From Bacilli bacterium (lineage in GTDB: Bacteria > Bacillota_I > Bacilli_A > RF39 > UBA660): a stretch of DNA of 64,000 nt. The stretch lies in assembly GCA_017434825.1 (NCBI GenBank), contig JAFSGC010000007.1, forward strand, positions 1-64,000. Direction: 5' to 3'. Of this stretch, positions 26,040 through 36,146 are shown in pieces. A model generated the notes under the pieces. It did no database searches. It was not told where the DNA came from and worked only from the letters and a program-made list of their open reading frames with translations. Made by a program: the position numbers and the translations under genes. How positions within the stretch are numbered: the first letter of the stretch is position 1; the number at the start of each line of letters is the position of its first letter.

Positions 26040-26870
26040 CTATTTAGACTTCCTACTAACGATTAGCTTGCTAGAAGCTTTCTTAGGTTTACGTGTCTTA
26101 TGACCAAGTGCAGGTTTACCCCAAGGAGTCATTGGACTCTTTCTTCCGATAGGAGCTCTACCTTCACCACCACCATGAGGGTGATCGTTAGGGTTCATAA
26201 CAGAACCTCTGTTTGTAGGTTTAATACCCATATGTCTTTTTCTTCCAGCTTTTCCTAGGTTAACTAAGTTACTGTCTTCATTTCCAACAACACCAATAGT
26301 TGCCATACATACGCCAAGAATTTTTCTAGTTTCGCCAGATTGTAATCTAACTAAAACGTATTTTCCTTCTCTACCAAGAATTTGAGCAGAAGCTCCAGCA
26401 CTACGACAAATTTCAGCGCCCTTTCCTGGTTTAAGTTCAATACAATGAACCATTGTACCTACTGGAATATTTTGAAGTGGTAATGCATTACCAACTTTGA
26501 TATCAGCATTTTCTCCATTTTCAATAATCATTCCAACTTTTAAATCTTTTGGTGCGATAATATATCTTTTTTCACCATCTTTATAATTGATTAAAGCAAT
26601 ATTTGCAGTTCTGTTTGGATCGTATTCAATTGATGCAACCTTACCAGTAACTCCAAGTTTATTTCTCTTGAAATCAATTACACGATATTTTCTTTTATTT
26701 CCACCACCAATGTGTTGAACTGTCATTCTACCTTGGTTGTTTCTACCACCAGTTTTCTTAACTGTTTTTAATAAACTCTTAGTAGGAGTCTTTGTTGTAA
26801 TTTCTTCGTTCATTAATGTAGACATTCCTCTACGACCATTAGTAACTGGTTTATAATGTTTAATTGCCAT
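26040..26870 (-). CDS. rplB: 50S ribosomal protein L2
   Basis: 276 aa. [29 protein letters not shown] and the peptidyl-transferase-proximal [16 protein letters not shown] type motif (here [20 protein letters not shown]). Highly conserved. Confidence 0.98.
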   Translation of the reverse strand: MAIKHYKPVTNGRRGMSTLMNEEITTKTPTKSLLKTVKKTGGRNNQGRMTVQHIGGGNKRKYRVIDFKRNKLGVTGKVASIEYDPNRTANIALINYKDGEKRYIIAPKDLKVGMIIENGENADIKVGNALPLQNIPVGTMVHCIELKPGKGAEICRSAGASAQILGREGKYVLVRLQSGETRKILGVCMATIGVVGNEDSNLVNLGKAGRKRHMGIKPTNRGSVMNPNDHPHGGGEGRAPIGRKSPMTPWGKPALGHKTRKPKKASSKLIVSRKSK

Positions 26871-26885
26871 ATACTTTCCTCCCTA

Positions 26886-27161
26886 CTAAATTTCTATAGA
26901 AGAGCCTTCTCTTAAAGTAACAAACGCTTTTTTGAAAGTCTTTGTTCTTCCAGCATATTTTCCAACTCTTCTTCTTTTTGATTTTGTATTTAAAGTATTA
27001 ACTTTAACAACTTCTACTTTAAATGCATCTTCAACAGCTTTTTTAATTTCATCTTTTGTAGCAGTTTTTACAACTTTAAATGTGTATACACCGTTACTTC
27101 TATCAAGCATTGATTTTTCAGTAATAACTGGTGCAATAATAATATCACTATAATGTTTCAT
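26886..27161 (-). CDS. rplW: 50S ribosomal protein L23
   Basis: 91 aa. IIIAPVITEKSMLDRSNGVYTFKVVKTATKDEIKKAVEDAF is typical. Docking site for SRP and trigger factor at the tunnel exit. Start overlaps the rplD stop. Confidence 0.97.
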   Translation of the reverse strand: MKHYSDIIIAPVITEKSMLDRSNGVYTFKVVKTATKDEIKKAVEDAFKVEVVKVNTLNTKSKRRRVGKYAGRTKTFKKAFVTLREGSSIEI

Positions 27162-27784
27162 TATTTAAGCACCTCCTCAATACGTGCTAAACTTGCTTCA
27201 TCTAAAACAACTACATCAGCGTTAACGATATCGAAAACATTGATTTCATCAGCAAATAGTACAAGTACATTTCCTAAATTTCTAGTTGCCATATATAAAT
27301 TTTCAGCATCTTCATTAGCTACAAATAGGATTTTTCCTTCAAGAGCTAAATCTTTAAATAAATTTTTAGTTTCTTTAGTTTTTAAAGTATCTAAAACTAA
27401 ATTTTCAACAACTACTAATTTCTTAGCAGCAGCTTTGTCTGATAAAGCACTCTTTAATGCAAGTACTCTTTCTTTTCTATTAATTTTAAATGCATAATCT
27501 CTAGGATTAACACCGCCGGCAATTCCGCCTCCACGCCATTGAGTAGAACGGATAGACCCTTGTCTAGCACGACCTGTTCCTTTTTGTCTCCAAGGTTTTC
27601 TTCCACCACCAGAAACTTCAGCTCTAGTTTTAGTTTTTGCAGTACCTTGTCTTGATGCATCTAATTGTAATCTTATAGCTTTTTTAACGCTACTTTCATT
27701 AACTTCTACATTCCATACGCTATCTGCTAAAGTAATATCTTTAACTTTTTCGCCTTTTAGATTTTTTACACTTATCTTTGTCAT
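27161..27784 (-). CDS. rplD: 50S ribosomal protein L4
   Basis: 207 aa. RQGTAKTKTRAEVSGGGRKPWRQKGTGRARQGSIRSTQWRGGG is the tunnel loop and diagnostic. In many bacteria L4 also regulates the S10 operon. Confidence 0.98.
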   Translation of the reverse strand: MTKISVKNLKGEKVKDITLADSVWNVEVNESSVKKAIRLQLDASRQGTAKTKTRAEVSGGGRKPWRQKGTGRARQGSIRSTQWRGGGIAGGVNPRDYAFKINRKERVLALKSALSDKAAAKKLVVVENLVLDTLKTKETKNLFKDLALEGKILFVANEDAENLYMATRNLGNVLVLFADEINVFDIVNADVVVLDEASLARIEEVLK

Positions 27785-27803
27785 TTTAAATCCTTTCTAA
27801 AGA

Positions 27804-28586
27804 CTACTTGTCTTCCTCTTTAGCTTCAACTTCATTAGTTTCTACAGCAGCAACTTCTTCAGCTACTACTTCTTCTACAACTTCAGTATTTTGAACTTCA
27901 GTCTCAACTGCATCTACTACAGTTTCAACTTCATATTCAATAATTTCCTTTACGTCTTTCTTACGATTATTTTTAACCGCAGTCTTAATTAATACTAATG
28001 AATTTTTAGCTCCTGGAACATTTCCGCTAATTAACATATAGTTTTCAGCAGCATTTACTTCAATAACTTCTAAGTTTTGAATAGTAACTGTTTCATTACC
28101 CATATGTCCTGGTAAAGCTTTACCTTTTAATACTCTTTTAGGAAGCATTGTTCCCATTGAACCTGGGCGTCTATGGTAATGTGATCCATGACCCATAGGT
28201 CCTCTTGATTGGTTGTGTCTCTTGATAACCCCTTGGAAACCTTTTCCTTTTGAAGTACCAGTAACATCAACTACGTCTCCGTTTTCAAACACTTCAACAG
28301 TAACAGCGTCTCCAACGTTATAAGTTCCTTCGTAGTCTCTTATTTCTTTTAAGAAGCGCTTAGGAGTAGTGTTTGCTTTTTTAGCATTGCCAATTTCAGC
28401 TTTGCTAGCATTTTTTTCTTTCTTTTCAAATACGCCAAGTTGAATTGCATTGTAACCATTTGCTTCGTTAGTTTTAACTTGCATTACTACGTTTGGTTCA
28501 ACTTCCACAACAGTTACAGGAATTTGTCTACCATCTTTAGTATTTACTTGAGTCATTCCAACTTTGCGTCCTAAGATTCCTTTCAT
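27804..28586 (-). CDS. rplC: 50S ribosomal protein L3 with acidic C-terminal extension
   Basis: 260 aa against about 209 in B. subtilis. [50 protein letters not shown] and KALPGHMGN are diagnostic. After about residue 205 a tail of some 50 residues follows, rich in Glu and Val ([20 protein letters not shown]), with a strong negative charge that is odd for a ribosomal protein. The frame is open to a normal stop, so this is not a sequencing shift within the core. Confidence 0.96.
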   Translation of the reverse strand: MKGILGRKVGMTQVNTKDGRQIPVTVVEVEPNVVMQVKTNEANGYNAIQLGVFEKKEKNASKAEIGNAKKANTTPKRFLKEIRDYEGTYNVGDAVTVEVFENGDVVDVTGTSKGKGFQGVIKRHNQSRGPMGHGSHYHRRPGSMGTMLPKRVLKGKALPGHMGNETVTIQNLEVIEVNAAENYMLISGNVPGAKNSLVLIKTAVKNNRKKDVKEIIEYEVETVVDAVETEVQNTEVVEEVVAEEVAAVETNEVEAKEEDK

Positions 28587-28611
28587 TTTGTTTTTCCTTT
28601 CCTTTTTCTAA

Positions 28612-28920
28612 TTATAATTTGATATTGATATCAACACCACTTGGTAAATCTAAATGAGTTAGTGCATCAATCGTTTCTTTGCTTGGGTTCTTAATATCAA
28701 TTAATCTCTTGTGAGTTCTTCTTTCGAATTGTTCACGAGCATCTTTGTATTTGTGTACAGCTCTTAATACTGTAAATTTTTCAATTTCAGTAGGTAGAGG
28801 TACAGGTCCAGATATTTCTCCCCCTGTTCTTTTTACTGTTTCGCATATCTTTCCAGCAGCAACATCTAAAACACGATGGTCATACGCCTTTAAAGTAATA
28901 CGAACTTGTCCCTTTGACAT
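28612..28920 (-). CDS. rpsJ: 30S ribosomal protein S10
   Basis: 102 aa. [39 protein letters not shown] is diagnostic. First gene of the S10-spc-alpha run, which continues to rplQ at 15062 without an internal terminator that I can see. GAAAGGAGAC precedes the start. Confidence 0.98.
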   Translation of the reverse strand: MSKGQVRITLKAYDHRVLDVAAGKICETVKRTGGEISGPVPLPTEIEKFTVLRAVHKYKDAREQFERRTHKRLIDIKNPSKETIDALTHLDLPSGVDINIKL

Positions 28921-29103
28921 TTTACACGTCTCCTTTCGTCTATATCTAGTATAGGCTTGCTCGACGCAAATTCACCTGATAGCAAAATTAATTACCAACT
29001 TAACCTAGCGTATCAGCAACCTCGCGTGTCATCGCAGTCATACGAAATACATTTTACCATAGTATATATGCAAATTGCAAGGGGTAAATTCACTGTTTTT
29101 TCA
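28921..29103 (-). promoter_or_regulatory. Promoter and leader of the ribosomal superoperon
   Basis: TTGCAA (29075-29080), 18 bp, TAAAAT (29051-29056). A leader of about 125 nt follows with small hairpins such as CTATACTAGATATAG near the start of rpsJ. No known leader family recognised. Confidence 0.6.
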
Positions 29104-29134
29104 ATAAAAAAACACAAATATCTAATTTGTGTTA
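29104..29134 (-). terminator. Terminator of gpmI
   Basis: Minus strand ACACAAAT-TAGAT-ATTTGTGT followed by TTTTTTT, at the gpmI stop. Confidence 0.85.
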
Positions 29135-30625
29135 TTCTTCTTCCAATAATGAGTCTGCAGTCATTTGAAGTGGGATGGAAATATCCATATAATCTAGAAT
29201 TGTAGGAGCCACGTTAGTTAAATCTCCATTTTCTTTAAAAACAACCTTAGGATCATTTATTACAAACGGAACTTTAGCTAGTGAATGAGTTGTGCATACT
29301 GTACCATCTTCATTTAGCATTGTATCTGCATTTCCATGATCAGCCATTATGATAATTGTATAGAAGTTTTCCTCCGCCGATTCAATGATTTTGTTTAAGC
29401 AAACATCAATTGCCATACACGCTTTAGTCGCCGCATCCATACTACCAGTATGGCCAACCATGTCAGGGTTAGCAAAATTGGCTAAAATAAAATCATAATC
29501 TTTTTCCATACAGTCTATAATTTTTCTGGTAACTTCAACAGCACTCATTTCTGGTTTTTGATCATATGTTGGAACCTCTGGTGAAGGAATATGAAATTTA
29601 TCAGCACCTTCAACTTTACCATTAAAGCCACCATCAAAGAAGTAAGTTACATGTGCATATTTTTCACTTTCTGCAACTCTAGCTTGTCTTAATCCTAAAC
29701 GGGATAAATATATACCTAAAGGATTATCAACAACTTCTTCTTCAATAAAGACATTACTTTTAATATTTTTATCAAATTTATACCAAGTATATACATCTAA
29801 ATTCTCGTAATTTTTCACATCAAAACCGTTAAACTTCGGATCAACAAAAGTACTCAAGATTTGTTTTGAACGATCGGCACGATAATTCATCCATATTAAT
29901 ATGTCATTATCTTTAATTGTAGAGCCGCCATCTACAAAGATTGGTTTAATAAATTCATCTGTTACACCTTTAGCGTAAGAGCTTTTCAGAGCCGTTTCAA
30001 CATTTAATACTTTTACTCCTACCCCTTTTGTAACTAAATCATAATATGCTTTGGTTCTTTCAAAATTTGAATCACGATCCATAGCATAGTATCTACCACA
30101 TACTGTAGAGACTTTTCCAATTCCAGTCTCTTTTATCTTTTGCTCAATGCTATTAATAAATGAATAAGCAACGTCTACTTTTGTATCTCTTCCGTCAGTA
30201 ATTACATGAAAATAGATTTCTTTAAACCCTTTTCCTATTAAATAGTCATACATAGAAATAAAATGTTCAATAGTAGAATGAATTTTACCATCACTACATA
30301 ATCCCATCAAATGAACTCTACGACTAGGGTCGTTTATTAACTTTTGAACCATTTCGTTTTCATCAGCAGTTTTAAAAAAATCGGTGATTTTATCAACATT
30401 CGATTTTATAAGACGACCTGCTCCAATTGTCATATGACCAATTTCGCTATTTCCCATTTGTCCAGGAAGCAGTCCAACAGATTCCTCGGAAGCATTTAAT
30501 AAAGTATGAGGATAATTATTCCAGAACTCCTCAAAAGCATGCATATTAGCTGCCTTTATGGCGTTTCCACTTTCTTCTTCTCTCATTCCGAATCCATCTA
30601 AAATAATAGTTAATACTTTTTTCAT
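29132..30625 (-). CDS. gpmI: 2,3-bisphosphoglycerate-independent phosphoglycerate mutase
   Basis: 497 aa. Interconverts 3- and 2-phosphoglycerate. LTIILDGFGMREEESGNAI at the start (metal Asp), GLLPGQMGNSEIGHMTIGAGR with the catalytic Ser, and IIIMADHGNAD with metal ligands near the C-terminus. The frame extends 7 codons upstream to a TTG, but the ATG at 30625 fits the family. Separated from gap-pgk by spo0A, so the glycolytic cluster is interrupted. Confidence 0.96.
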   Translation of the reverse strand: MKKVLTIILDGFGMREEESGNAIKAANMHAFEEFWNNYPHTLLNASEESVGLLPGQMGNSEIGHMTIGAGRLIKSNVDKITDFFKTADENEMVQKLINDPSRRVHLMGLCSDGKIHSTIEHFISMYDYLIGKGFKEIYFHVITDGRDTKVDVAYSFINSIEQKIKETGIGKVSTVCGRYYAMDRDSNFERTKAYYDLVTKGVGVKVLNVETALKSSYAKGVTDEFIKPIFVDGGSTIKDNDILIWMNYRADRSKQILSTFVDPKFNGFDVKNYENLDVYTWYKFDKNIKSNVFIEEEVVDNPLGIYLSRLGLRQARVAESEKYAHVTYFFDGGFNGKVEGADKFHIPSPEVPTYDQKPEMSAVEVTRKIIDCMEKDYDFILANFANPDMVGHTGSMDAATKACMAIDVCLNKIIESAEENFYTIIIMADHGNADTMLNEDGTVCTTHSLAKVPFVINDPKVVFKENGDLTNVAPTILDYMDISIPLQMTADSLLEEE

Positions 30626-30689
30626 AATATCATCAACTTTCAACAAAATAATAACATAGCAAACTTAAAATTACAAACCAGTTTTAAAG

Positions 30690-30722
30690 TATAAAAAAAC
30701 TACACTTCCCTAAATGTAGTAT
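30690..30722 (-). terminator. Terminator of spo0A
   Basis: Minus strand ACTACA, a 10-nt loop, TGTAGT, then TTTTTTT (arms at 30699-30704 and 30715-30720). Confidence 0.75.
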
Positions 30723-30724
30723 TT

Positions 30725-31480
30725 TTATGCTTTAATATTTCTATCCATTTTTATTCTATCAGCGATAGTAGATAAGAATTCTGAGTTTGTTGGTTTAGCT
30801 TTGTCACAACTAACACTAAATCCAAATAAATCTTCCATTAGCGATAAATCTCCACGAATCCAACTTACTTCTATTGCGTGCCGAATAGCTCTTTCTACTC
30901 TGGATGGAGTCGTTTCATATTTACTAGCTATTTGAGGATATATTTCTTTTGTTATCAATGACACAGTTTCATTATTATATATTATTTGAATACCATCACG
31001 AATGTATTTATAACCTCTTATATGAGAAGGTATACCTAAGTTATGTAATATTTGACTTATTTCTAAATCGATATTTTCGCTTTCATTTTTTGATGTTACT
31101 TTCGTGCGGAAAATGTCATTTATTCTTTTTTCTAAAGACAAAATACTAAATGGTTTAATTATATAGTAAGATACATTTAAGTTAGAACATTCTTTAATAA
31201 TTGTTTCATCTTTATAACTTGATATAACAATTATCTTTTTATCTATCTCTCTATTCTTAAGTTCCTCTAATAAAGATATACCATCAAGGCCAGGAACAAG
31301 TATATCCATTAAAATCAGATCTACTTCATCAGAATTATTAGTTAAATACTCGAGGGCGTTTTCACCATTAGTAAATGTTGCTACTACTTTAATACTACTA
31401 TTGGCATTGAAATGTGTTTTCAAATTATTTACTACTAATTGATTATCATCAATTAATACAGCTTTGATCATTTTATTCAT
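30725..31480 (-). CDS. spo0A: Sporulation master regulator Spo0A
   Basis: 251 aa. Receiver domain (about 5-120) with IDDNQLV acidic pocket, phospho-acceptor Asp in LILMDILVPGLDG and Lys in IIKPF. The C-terminal Spo0A domain (about 145-250) contains the near-invariant SRVERAIRHAIEVSW helix. Phosphorylated through a kinase or phosphorelay, it switches sporulation genes on and off. Here it lies between pgk and gpmI, unlike the spoIVB-spo0A order of Bacillus. A TTGTCGAT at 31588-31595 upstream resembles a 0A box (TGTCGAA), so autoregulation is possible. Confidence 0.94.
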   Translation of the reverse strand: MNKMIKAVLIDDNQLVVNNLKTHFNANSSIKVVATFTNGENALEYLTNNSDEVDLILMDILVPGLDGISLLEELKNREIDKKIIVISSYKDETIIKECSNLNVSYYIIKPFSILSLEKRINDIFRTKVTSKNESENIDLEISQILHNLGIPSHIRGYKYIRDGIQIIYNNETVSLITKEIYPQIASKYETTPSRVERAIRHAIEVSWIRGDLSLMEDLFGFSVSCDKAKPTNSEFLSTIADRIKMDRNIKA

Positions 31481-31604
31481 CTTTCCTTTTCTTAAAGCTC
31501 TTTTGCAACACGCATTTCAATTATAAGATAGAAAAAGACAAAAATCTATAAAAACTTTTGTCAAGTATTGTCTACGGCTGTAAAGCTTTGTCGATTTCTG
31601 TCTT

Positions 31605-32735
31605 TTATTTATTATTTATGAAGTCTATTGCCTCTAAATGTCCTGAACTTATGTACTCTAAAGATGCACCACCACCGCTAGATAAGAACGAAAAAGATCC
31701 ATTTAATTTATATTCGTTGATGACATTTAATGTATCTCCTCCACCTGCTACTTTATATGCATCTATTGATTTGATTGCATCAAATAAAGAAACAGTTCCC
31801 TTGGCATATCTTTTTTCCTCAAATTTTCCGCATGTTCCATTTATAAAAATAGTTTTACATTTTTGAAAATATTTTGTATATTTATCTATTGATTTAACAC
31901 CTAAGTCTAGAATTTTGCTATCATCAATTACAAAATCTATCGGCATAATAATCTTTTCTTTATATTCTTTTACTAAATTACGAAGTTCCTCTAAAGTAAG
32001 TTCATCAGTCGTACAAATGCTATCTTGAACATCATAACCACAAGCATATAAGAAAGAATTTGCTATGCCTCCGCCTATAAGAAGGTAATCACATTTAGGC
32101 AATAAATCTTTGATATATTTAAGTTTATCATCTATTTTAGCACCACCCATAAATACTCCAAACGGATGCACAATGTTTGTAGTAACCGGAACTAATCCTT
32201 CCATTTCTTCTTTAATTAATAAACCAAAATATGTTGGTAAATACCTGGAGATACCCGCTACCGAAGCATGCGCTCTATGCAATGATCCAAAAGCATCAAC
32301 TACAAATGCATCAGCAAAACTTGACCAATATTTAGACAAATTCATATCGTTATTACTTTCTAACTTTTCTGGATAATCACAGTAACGTGCGTTTTCAAGT
32401 AAGATTATTTCTCCTGGAGATAGCTGTTTACACGCCATTAATGCATCCATACCTACTGGATTATTTATAAATTTAACTTCCTTGTTAAGTAAAGAAGAAA
32501 GTTCATCAGCCACTATTTTTAAACTATTTTTAGCTTTATCTTCTCTTGTTTTAATTCTGCCTAAATGACTCATTAAAATTAAGCTACAATTTTGCTTTAA
32601 TAAATATTCAATAGTTTTTAAACTTTTAACAATTCTTGAGTTATCACTTATCTTATGATTTTCAATAGGCACATTAAAATCACAACGAACAATTACTTTT
32701 TTATTACTTAATTCTACTTCATCTATGTATTTCAC
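31605..32735 (-). CDS. pgk: Phosphoglycerate kinase
   Basis: 376 aa from the chosen start. VIVRCDFNVPI (substrate-binding Asp/Asn), LMSHLGR, VDAFGSLHRAHAS (usually DAFGTAHRAHAS), GPFMG-like region FGVFMGGAKIDDKL and the C-terminal GGGDTLNVI nucleotide loop. Somewhat shorter and more divergent than Bacillus Pgk. GTG at 32735 lies 8 bp after AGGG; a GTG at 32744 is possible. Runs after gap with its own promoter. Confidence 0.93.
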   Translation of the reverse strand: MKYIDEVELSNKKVIVRCDFNVPIENHKISDNSRIVKSLKTIEYLLKQNCSLILMSHLGRIKTREDKAKNSLKIVADELSSLLNKEVKFINNPVGMDALMACKQLSPGEIILLENARYCDYPEKLESNNDMNLSKYWSSFADAFVVDAFGSLHRAHASVAGISRYLPTYFGLLIKEEMEGLVPVTTNIVHPFGVFMGGAKIDDKLKYIKDLLPKCDYLLIGGGIANSFLYACGYDVQDSICTTDELTLEELRNLVKEYKEKIIMPIDFVIDDSKILDLGVKSIDKYTKYFQKCKTIFINGTCGKFEEKRYAKGTVSLFDAIKSIDAYKVAGGGDTLNVINEYKLNGSFSFLSSGGGASLEYISSGHLEAIDFINNK

Positions 32736-32758
32736 TCTAATCACCCTATCTTACATTA

Positions 32759-32787
32759 AGTGTAACAAACTAGCTATTTTTTTTCAA
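32759..32787 (-). promoter_or_regulatory. Putative pgk promoter
   Basis: TTGAAA (32782-32787), 17 bp, TACACT (32759-32764), just after the gap terminator. Confidence 0.5.
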
Positions 32788-32813
32788 TAAAAAAGATGTT
32801 AGTTAAACATCTT
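32785..32813 (-). terminator. Terminator of gap
   Basis: Minus strand AAGATGTT-TAACT-AACATCTT then TTTTTT. The 5' arm holds the last codons and stop. Confidence 0.85.
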
Positions 32814-33806
32814 CTTGGCAGTTCTTAACATTTGAGCAGTATAACCATATTCATTATCATACCACGCAATTATTTTAACTAATTGTTTTCCATCTGCTTC
32901 AACAATTGAAGTAGAAAGTCCATCAACTAGTGACCCAACTTTTTGTCCGACTACATCACATGATACAATTGGATCAAATGTAATTTTTAAACTATCACTT
33001 TCATTTGCTTTAAATAAATTATTTATTTCTTCAATAGTTACATTACGAGTAAGTTCTAACGTTGTATCAACAACAGAACCATCTGCTACAGGGACTCTAA
33101 ATGCTATTCCATCCATTTTTCCTTTTAATGCAGGAATTACTAAACCAATTGCTTTTGCAGCACCAGTAGAAGCAGGAACAATGTTTTCAGCACAAGCTCT
33201 ACCACGACGTGAATTAATTCCTTTTTTATGAGTATTATCTAAATTAACTTGGTCAGATGTATAAGCATGAATTGTACTCATGTATCCTTTAACAATTCCA
33301 ATATTGTCATTAATTACTCTTAATAATGGAGCTAAACAATTTGTAGTACAACTTGCAGCACTTATTACCTTTGCATCCGCGGGAATAGTATTTTCATTTA
33401 CTCCTGCTACGATTGTTGGCATTTCATCTTTACCTGGAGCAGATATTAAAACTTTCTTAGCTCCTGCAGTAATATGCTTCATAGCACCTTCCGTACTTGT
33501 AAATGCTCCTGTACATTCTAATACTAAATCAATATTTAATTCATTCCATGGAAGTTGAAGTGGGTCTGCTTGAGAATATACTTTTATTCTTTTGCTTCCA
33601 GCTATTACTAATTCATCTTTCTCATAACTAATTTTATCTTCATGAAATCTTCCATGAACTGTATCATATTTGATTAAATAGGCAAATTCTTCTGCTGAAG
33701 CACCTAACGAATTGATTGCTACAATATCAAAATCTGTTGAAGTAATCATTTGTCTAAATGCTATTCTTCCTATTCTCCCAAAACCATTAATTGCTACTCT
33801 AATCAT
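32799..33806 (-). CDS. gap: Glyceraldehyde-3-phosphate dehydrogenase
   Basis: 335 aa. NAD-binding start RVAINGFGRIGRIAFRQM, active site SAASCTTNCLAP (catalytic Cys) and the C-terminal WYDNEYGYTAQM. Forms 1,3-bisphosphoglycerate. Start overlaps the end of the TGS-nucleoside kinase gene by 8 bp. Confidence 0.97.
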   Translation of the reverse strand: MIRVAINGFGRIGRIAFRQMITSTDFDIVAINSLGASAEEFAYLIKYDTVHGRFHEDKISYEKDELVIAGSKRIKVYSQADPLQLPWNELNIDLVLECTGAFTSTEGAMKHITAGAKKVLISAPGKDEMPTIVAGVNENTIPADAKVISAASCTTNCLAPLLRVINDNIGIVKGYMSTIHAYTSDQVNLDNTHKKGINSRRGRACAENIVPASTGAAKAIGLVIPALKGKMDGIAFRVPVADGSVVDTTLELTRNVTIEEINNLFKANESDSLKITFDPIVSCDVVGQKVGSLVDGLSTSIVEADGKQLVKIIAWYDNEYGYTAQMLRTAKKMFN

Positions 33807-35445
33807 TGTCTCCTCCTATAAACTCTCTTAAGATTGAGTCTTTTGGTATAAATTCACTACTAATAGTGAAAAATTGTTTCATAAAACTTAATAATCTTCT
33901 TGCTTCATTATAGTATTCTGAATCACTAGGTACTGAGAAAAGAAGCGGTTCTACATATACCTTTAGTGCTCCTACTTCATATGCAAGTGATGTATTTATT
34001 ATCTTATCTGCTTGATTAATAAATGGAATGATATATTTATTTTCTCCAGCTTTTACTTTTTTATTATGGGCAATTACACCTTCAGGACTAAATCCTCTGG
34101 TTCTAAAATCTCTTATTACCCTTCTTATTAATCTTAAATCTCCACACGAAATATAGTTGTGTTGATCCAAACATAACGGAATATATGGACTTACATAAAT
34201 CTTATATTTCATTGAATTAGGTATAATAGGTAATAATTCATCATTTATAGCATGTAACCCTTCGAATAAGATTATACTATTTTCTTTTAACTTAAGTTTT
34301 TTACTTGATAATTCTTTTCTACCTGCTGCAAAGTTAAATTGTGGAAGAGTTATTTCTTCTCCGTTAAATAACTTAACTACATCAGAGGCCAAATATTCTA
34401 AATCGATTGCTTGTAAACATTCAAAATCATATTCACCATTGTCATCTTTAGGCTTATAGTCATTATCATGGAAATAATCATCAATAGAAATAACTATAGG
34501 ATCTAATCCATATATTTCAAAATAATTACCTATTCTTTTAGTAACAGTTGTTTTTCCACTTGTAGATGGGCCAGCTATCATAACACATTTAATATTACTA
34601 TGATTAGATATATATTTAGCGGTATCGTTAATTTCAATGTTGAAATTTAATTCACACGATTTAATAAAATTTTGGATTTTACCTTTGCAAATTTCATTAT
34701 TAACATCTTTAATATATGGAACTTTCATTGTTTGTAACCATTCTTTACCTCTTTCGTAAGAATCGATTACGCCTTTATAGTTAACATATTCTGGGATATT
34801 TCCATTATCGTGATAACTCGGATAATTTATAGCTACTAAGTTTTTGCCTAAATAACGAATTTCATATTTATCAATTACTCCAGTAGAATGTGGCATTTCA
34901 CAATAATAATAGTTAATCAAATCATCTAAACGATACAAATCGATTGTAGGATCTACTATGTTACGAACGTTTTCTGTTTTAACATGATTTCCTAGTTCTT
35001 CATAATATGAGACCCCATCTGCATTCTTAACTATTAATTTTTCAATCGGCATATCATTAGATACAATTGTAGCCATAGACTTTCTAATTAATGTAATATC
35101 ATCATTTGTTAAATATTTATCATACTTTAGTGCTGCAATAATACCCTTTGGTAAACTATAAGAAAACTCCACTTTAATATTTGGAAACACTTTTTTTACT
35201 GCGTATTCAAAAGTCATTTTAATTCCTGCAGTATATATTCTATTTCCTGTAGTACTTGTAATATCTAAAAATCTTATTTTTTGACTCTTTTCAGCACGAT
35301 CACTTAAAGAAACAATTTTATTATTTACCATTACACCTAAAATATGATGAGGTGCATTAAACTGCTTACTCATTTCATAATAAGTAGTATATTTTGGGTA
35401 TAATTTCTTTGTTCCATCATTAAATGTAATTTCAATCTCGCTCAT
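33799..35445 (-). CDS. Nucleoside (uridine kinase-like) kinase with TGS/ThrRS-like N-terminus
   Basis: 548 aa. The N-terminal half (about 1-270) has a TGS-like fold followed by a ThrRS-type second additional domain. The C-terminal half is a P-loop kinase: MIAGPSTSGKTTVTKRIG (about 290-305), SIDDYFHDNDYKPKDDNGEYDFECLQAIDLE, and LRLIRRVIRDFRTRGFSPEGVI. Proteins with this layout are common in Bacillota and annotated as uridine/cytidine kinase-like; true substrate unsure. Divergent from clpP; overlaps gap by 8 bp. Confidence 0.88.
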   Translation of the reverse strand: MSEIEITFNDGTKKLYPKYTTYYEMSKQFNAPHHILGVMVNNKIVSLSDRAEKSQKIRFLDITSTTGNRIYTAGIKMTFEYAVKKVFPNIKVEFSYSLPKGIIAALKYDKYLTNDDITLIRKSMATIVSNDMPIEKLIVKNADGVSYYEELGNHVKTENVRNIVDPTIDLYRLDDLINYYYCEMPHSTGVIDKYEIRYLGKNLVAINYPSYHDNGNIPEYVNYKGVIDSYERGKEWLQTMKVPYIKDVNNEICKGKIQNFIKSCELNFNIEINDTAKYISNHSNIKCVMIAGPSTSGKTTVTKRIGNYFEIYGLDPIVISIDDYFHDNDYKPKDDNGEYDFECLQAIDLEYLASDVVKLFNGEEITLPQFNFAAGRKELSSKKLKLKENSIILFEGLHAINDELLPIIPNSMKYKIYVSPYIPLCLDQHNYISCGDLRLIRRVIRDFRTRGFSPEGVIAHNKKVKAGENKYIIPFINQADKIINTSLAYEVGALKVYVEPLLFSVPSDSEYYNEARRLLSFMKQFFTISSEFIPKDSILREFIGGDND

Positions 35446-35554
35446 CACTAGATCCCCTTATCTTAGAAAATTATATCATAAAAAATAATTTTTTAATACA
35501 AATTATGAATAAAACACTTTGAATAATTCTATTATATTGATAGGAGAAAAAAAT

Positions 35555-36124
35555 ATGAACATTGTACCTATGGTATTAGATTGTAGTGAAAGTAAAGAGA
35601 TAGCTTGTGACTTATACTCACTGCTTTTAAAAAATAGAATTATATTTTTAACTGGGGAAATAAATGATGTTAACGCTAATAGTGTAATTGGACAATTGCT
35701 ATATCTAGATAGTCAAAATAATAATGATATCTATTTATATATTAACAGTCCTGGAGGCAGCGTAACTGCAGGACTTGGGATATATGACACAATGCACTAT
35801 ATCAAAAGTAATGTTATTACAATTGGTCTAGGTATGTGTGCAAGTATGGGCGCATTTTTACTTTCAAGTGGAAACAAAAGATGCGCTTTACCTAACTGTG
35901 AAATAATGATTCATGAACCTCTTGGAGGAGCGTCCGGTCAAGCATCAGATATTAAAATACTTAGCGATAGAATATTGAAGGTCAAAAAGAAAATAAATAA
36001 AATATTAGCAAAAAACACGAAGAAAAGTATTCAACGAATTGAAAAAGATACTTTAAAAGATAATTATATGGATGCTGATGAAGCTTTAAGCTATGGACTA
36101 ATTGATGAAATAATAAAAAAATAA
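35555..36124 (+). CDS. clpP: ATP-dependent Clp protease proteolytic subunit
   Basis: 189 aa. SPGGSVTAGLGIYDTM, active Ser in GMCASMGAFLLSSG, His in MIHEPLGG and the Asp in EKDTLKDNY. Forms a tetradecamer with ClpX/ClpC. TAGGAG lies 8 bp before the ATG; a TTG further up (35519) opens the frame but lacks such a site. The only plus-strand gene between 5 and 62 kb, in an island on the lagging strand. Divergence suggests it could be a second ClpP. Confidence 0.93.
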   Translation: MNIVPMVLDCSESKEIACDLYSLLLKNRIIFLTGEINDVNANSVIGQLLYLDSQNNNDIYLYINSPGGSVTAGLGIYDTMHYIKSNVITIGLGMCASMGAFLLSSGNKRCALPNCEIMIHEPLGGASGQASDIKILSDRILKVKKKINKILAKNTKKSIQRIEKDTLKDNYMDADEALSYGLIDEIIKK

Positions 36125-36146
36125 GAATCAATCGATTCTTATTATT
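36121..36146. terminator. Bidirectional hairpin between clpP and divIC
   Basis: AAGAATC-AATC-GATTCTT directly at the convergent ends of clpP and divIC. The T run is short on both sides, so strength is uncertain. Confidence 0.5.

Noticed and set aside
31588-31595. Single 0A-box-like TTGTCGAT before spo0A
   Set aside because: Only one near-match in an AT-rich gap. I mention it under spo0A but do not call it as a site.
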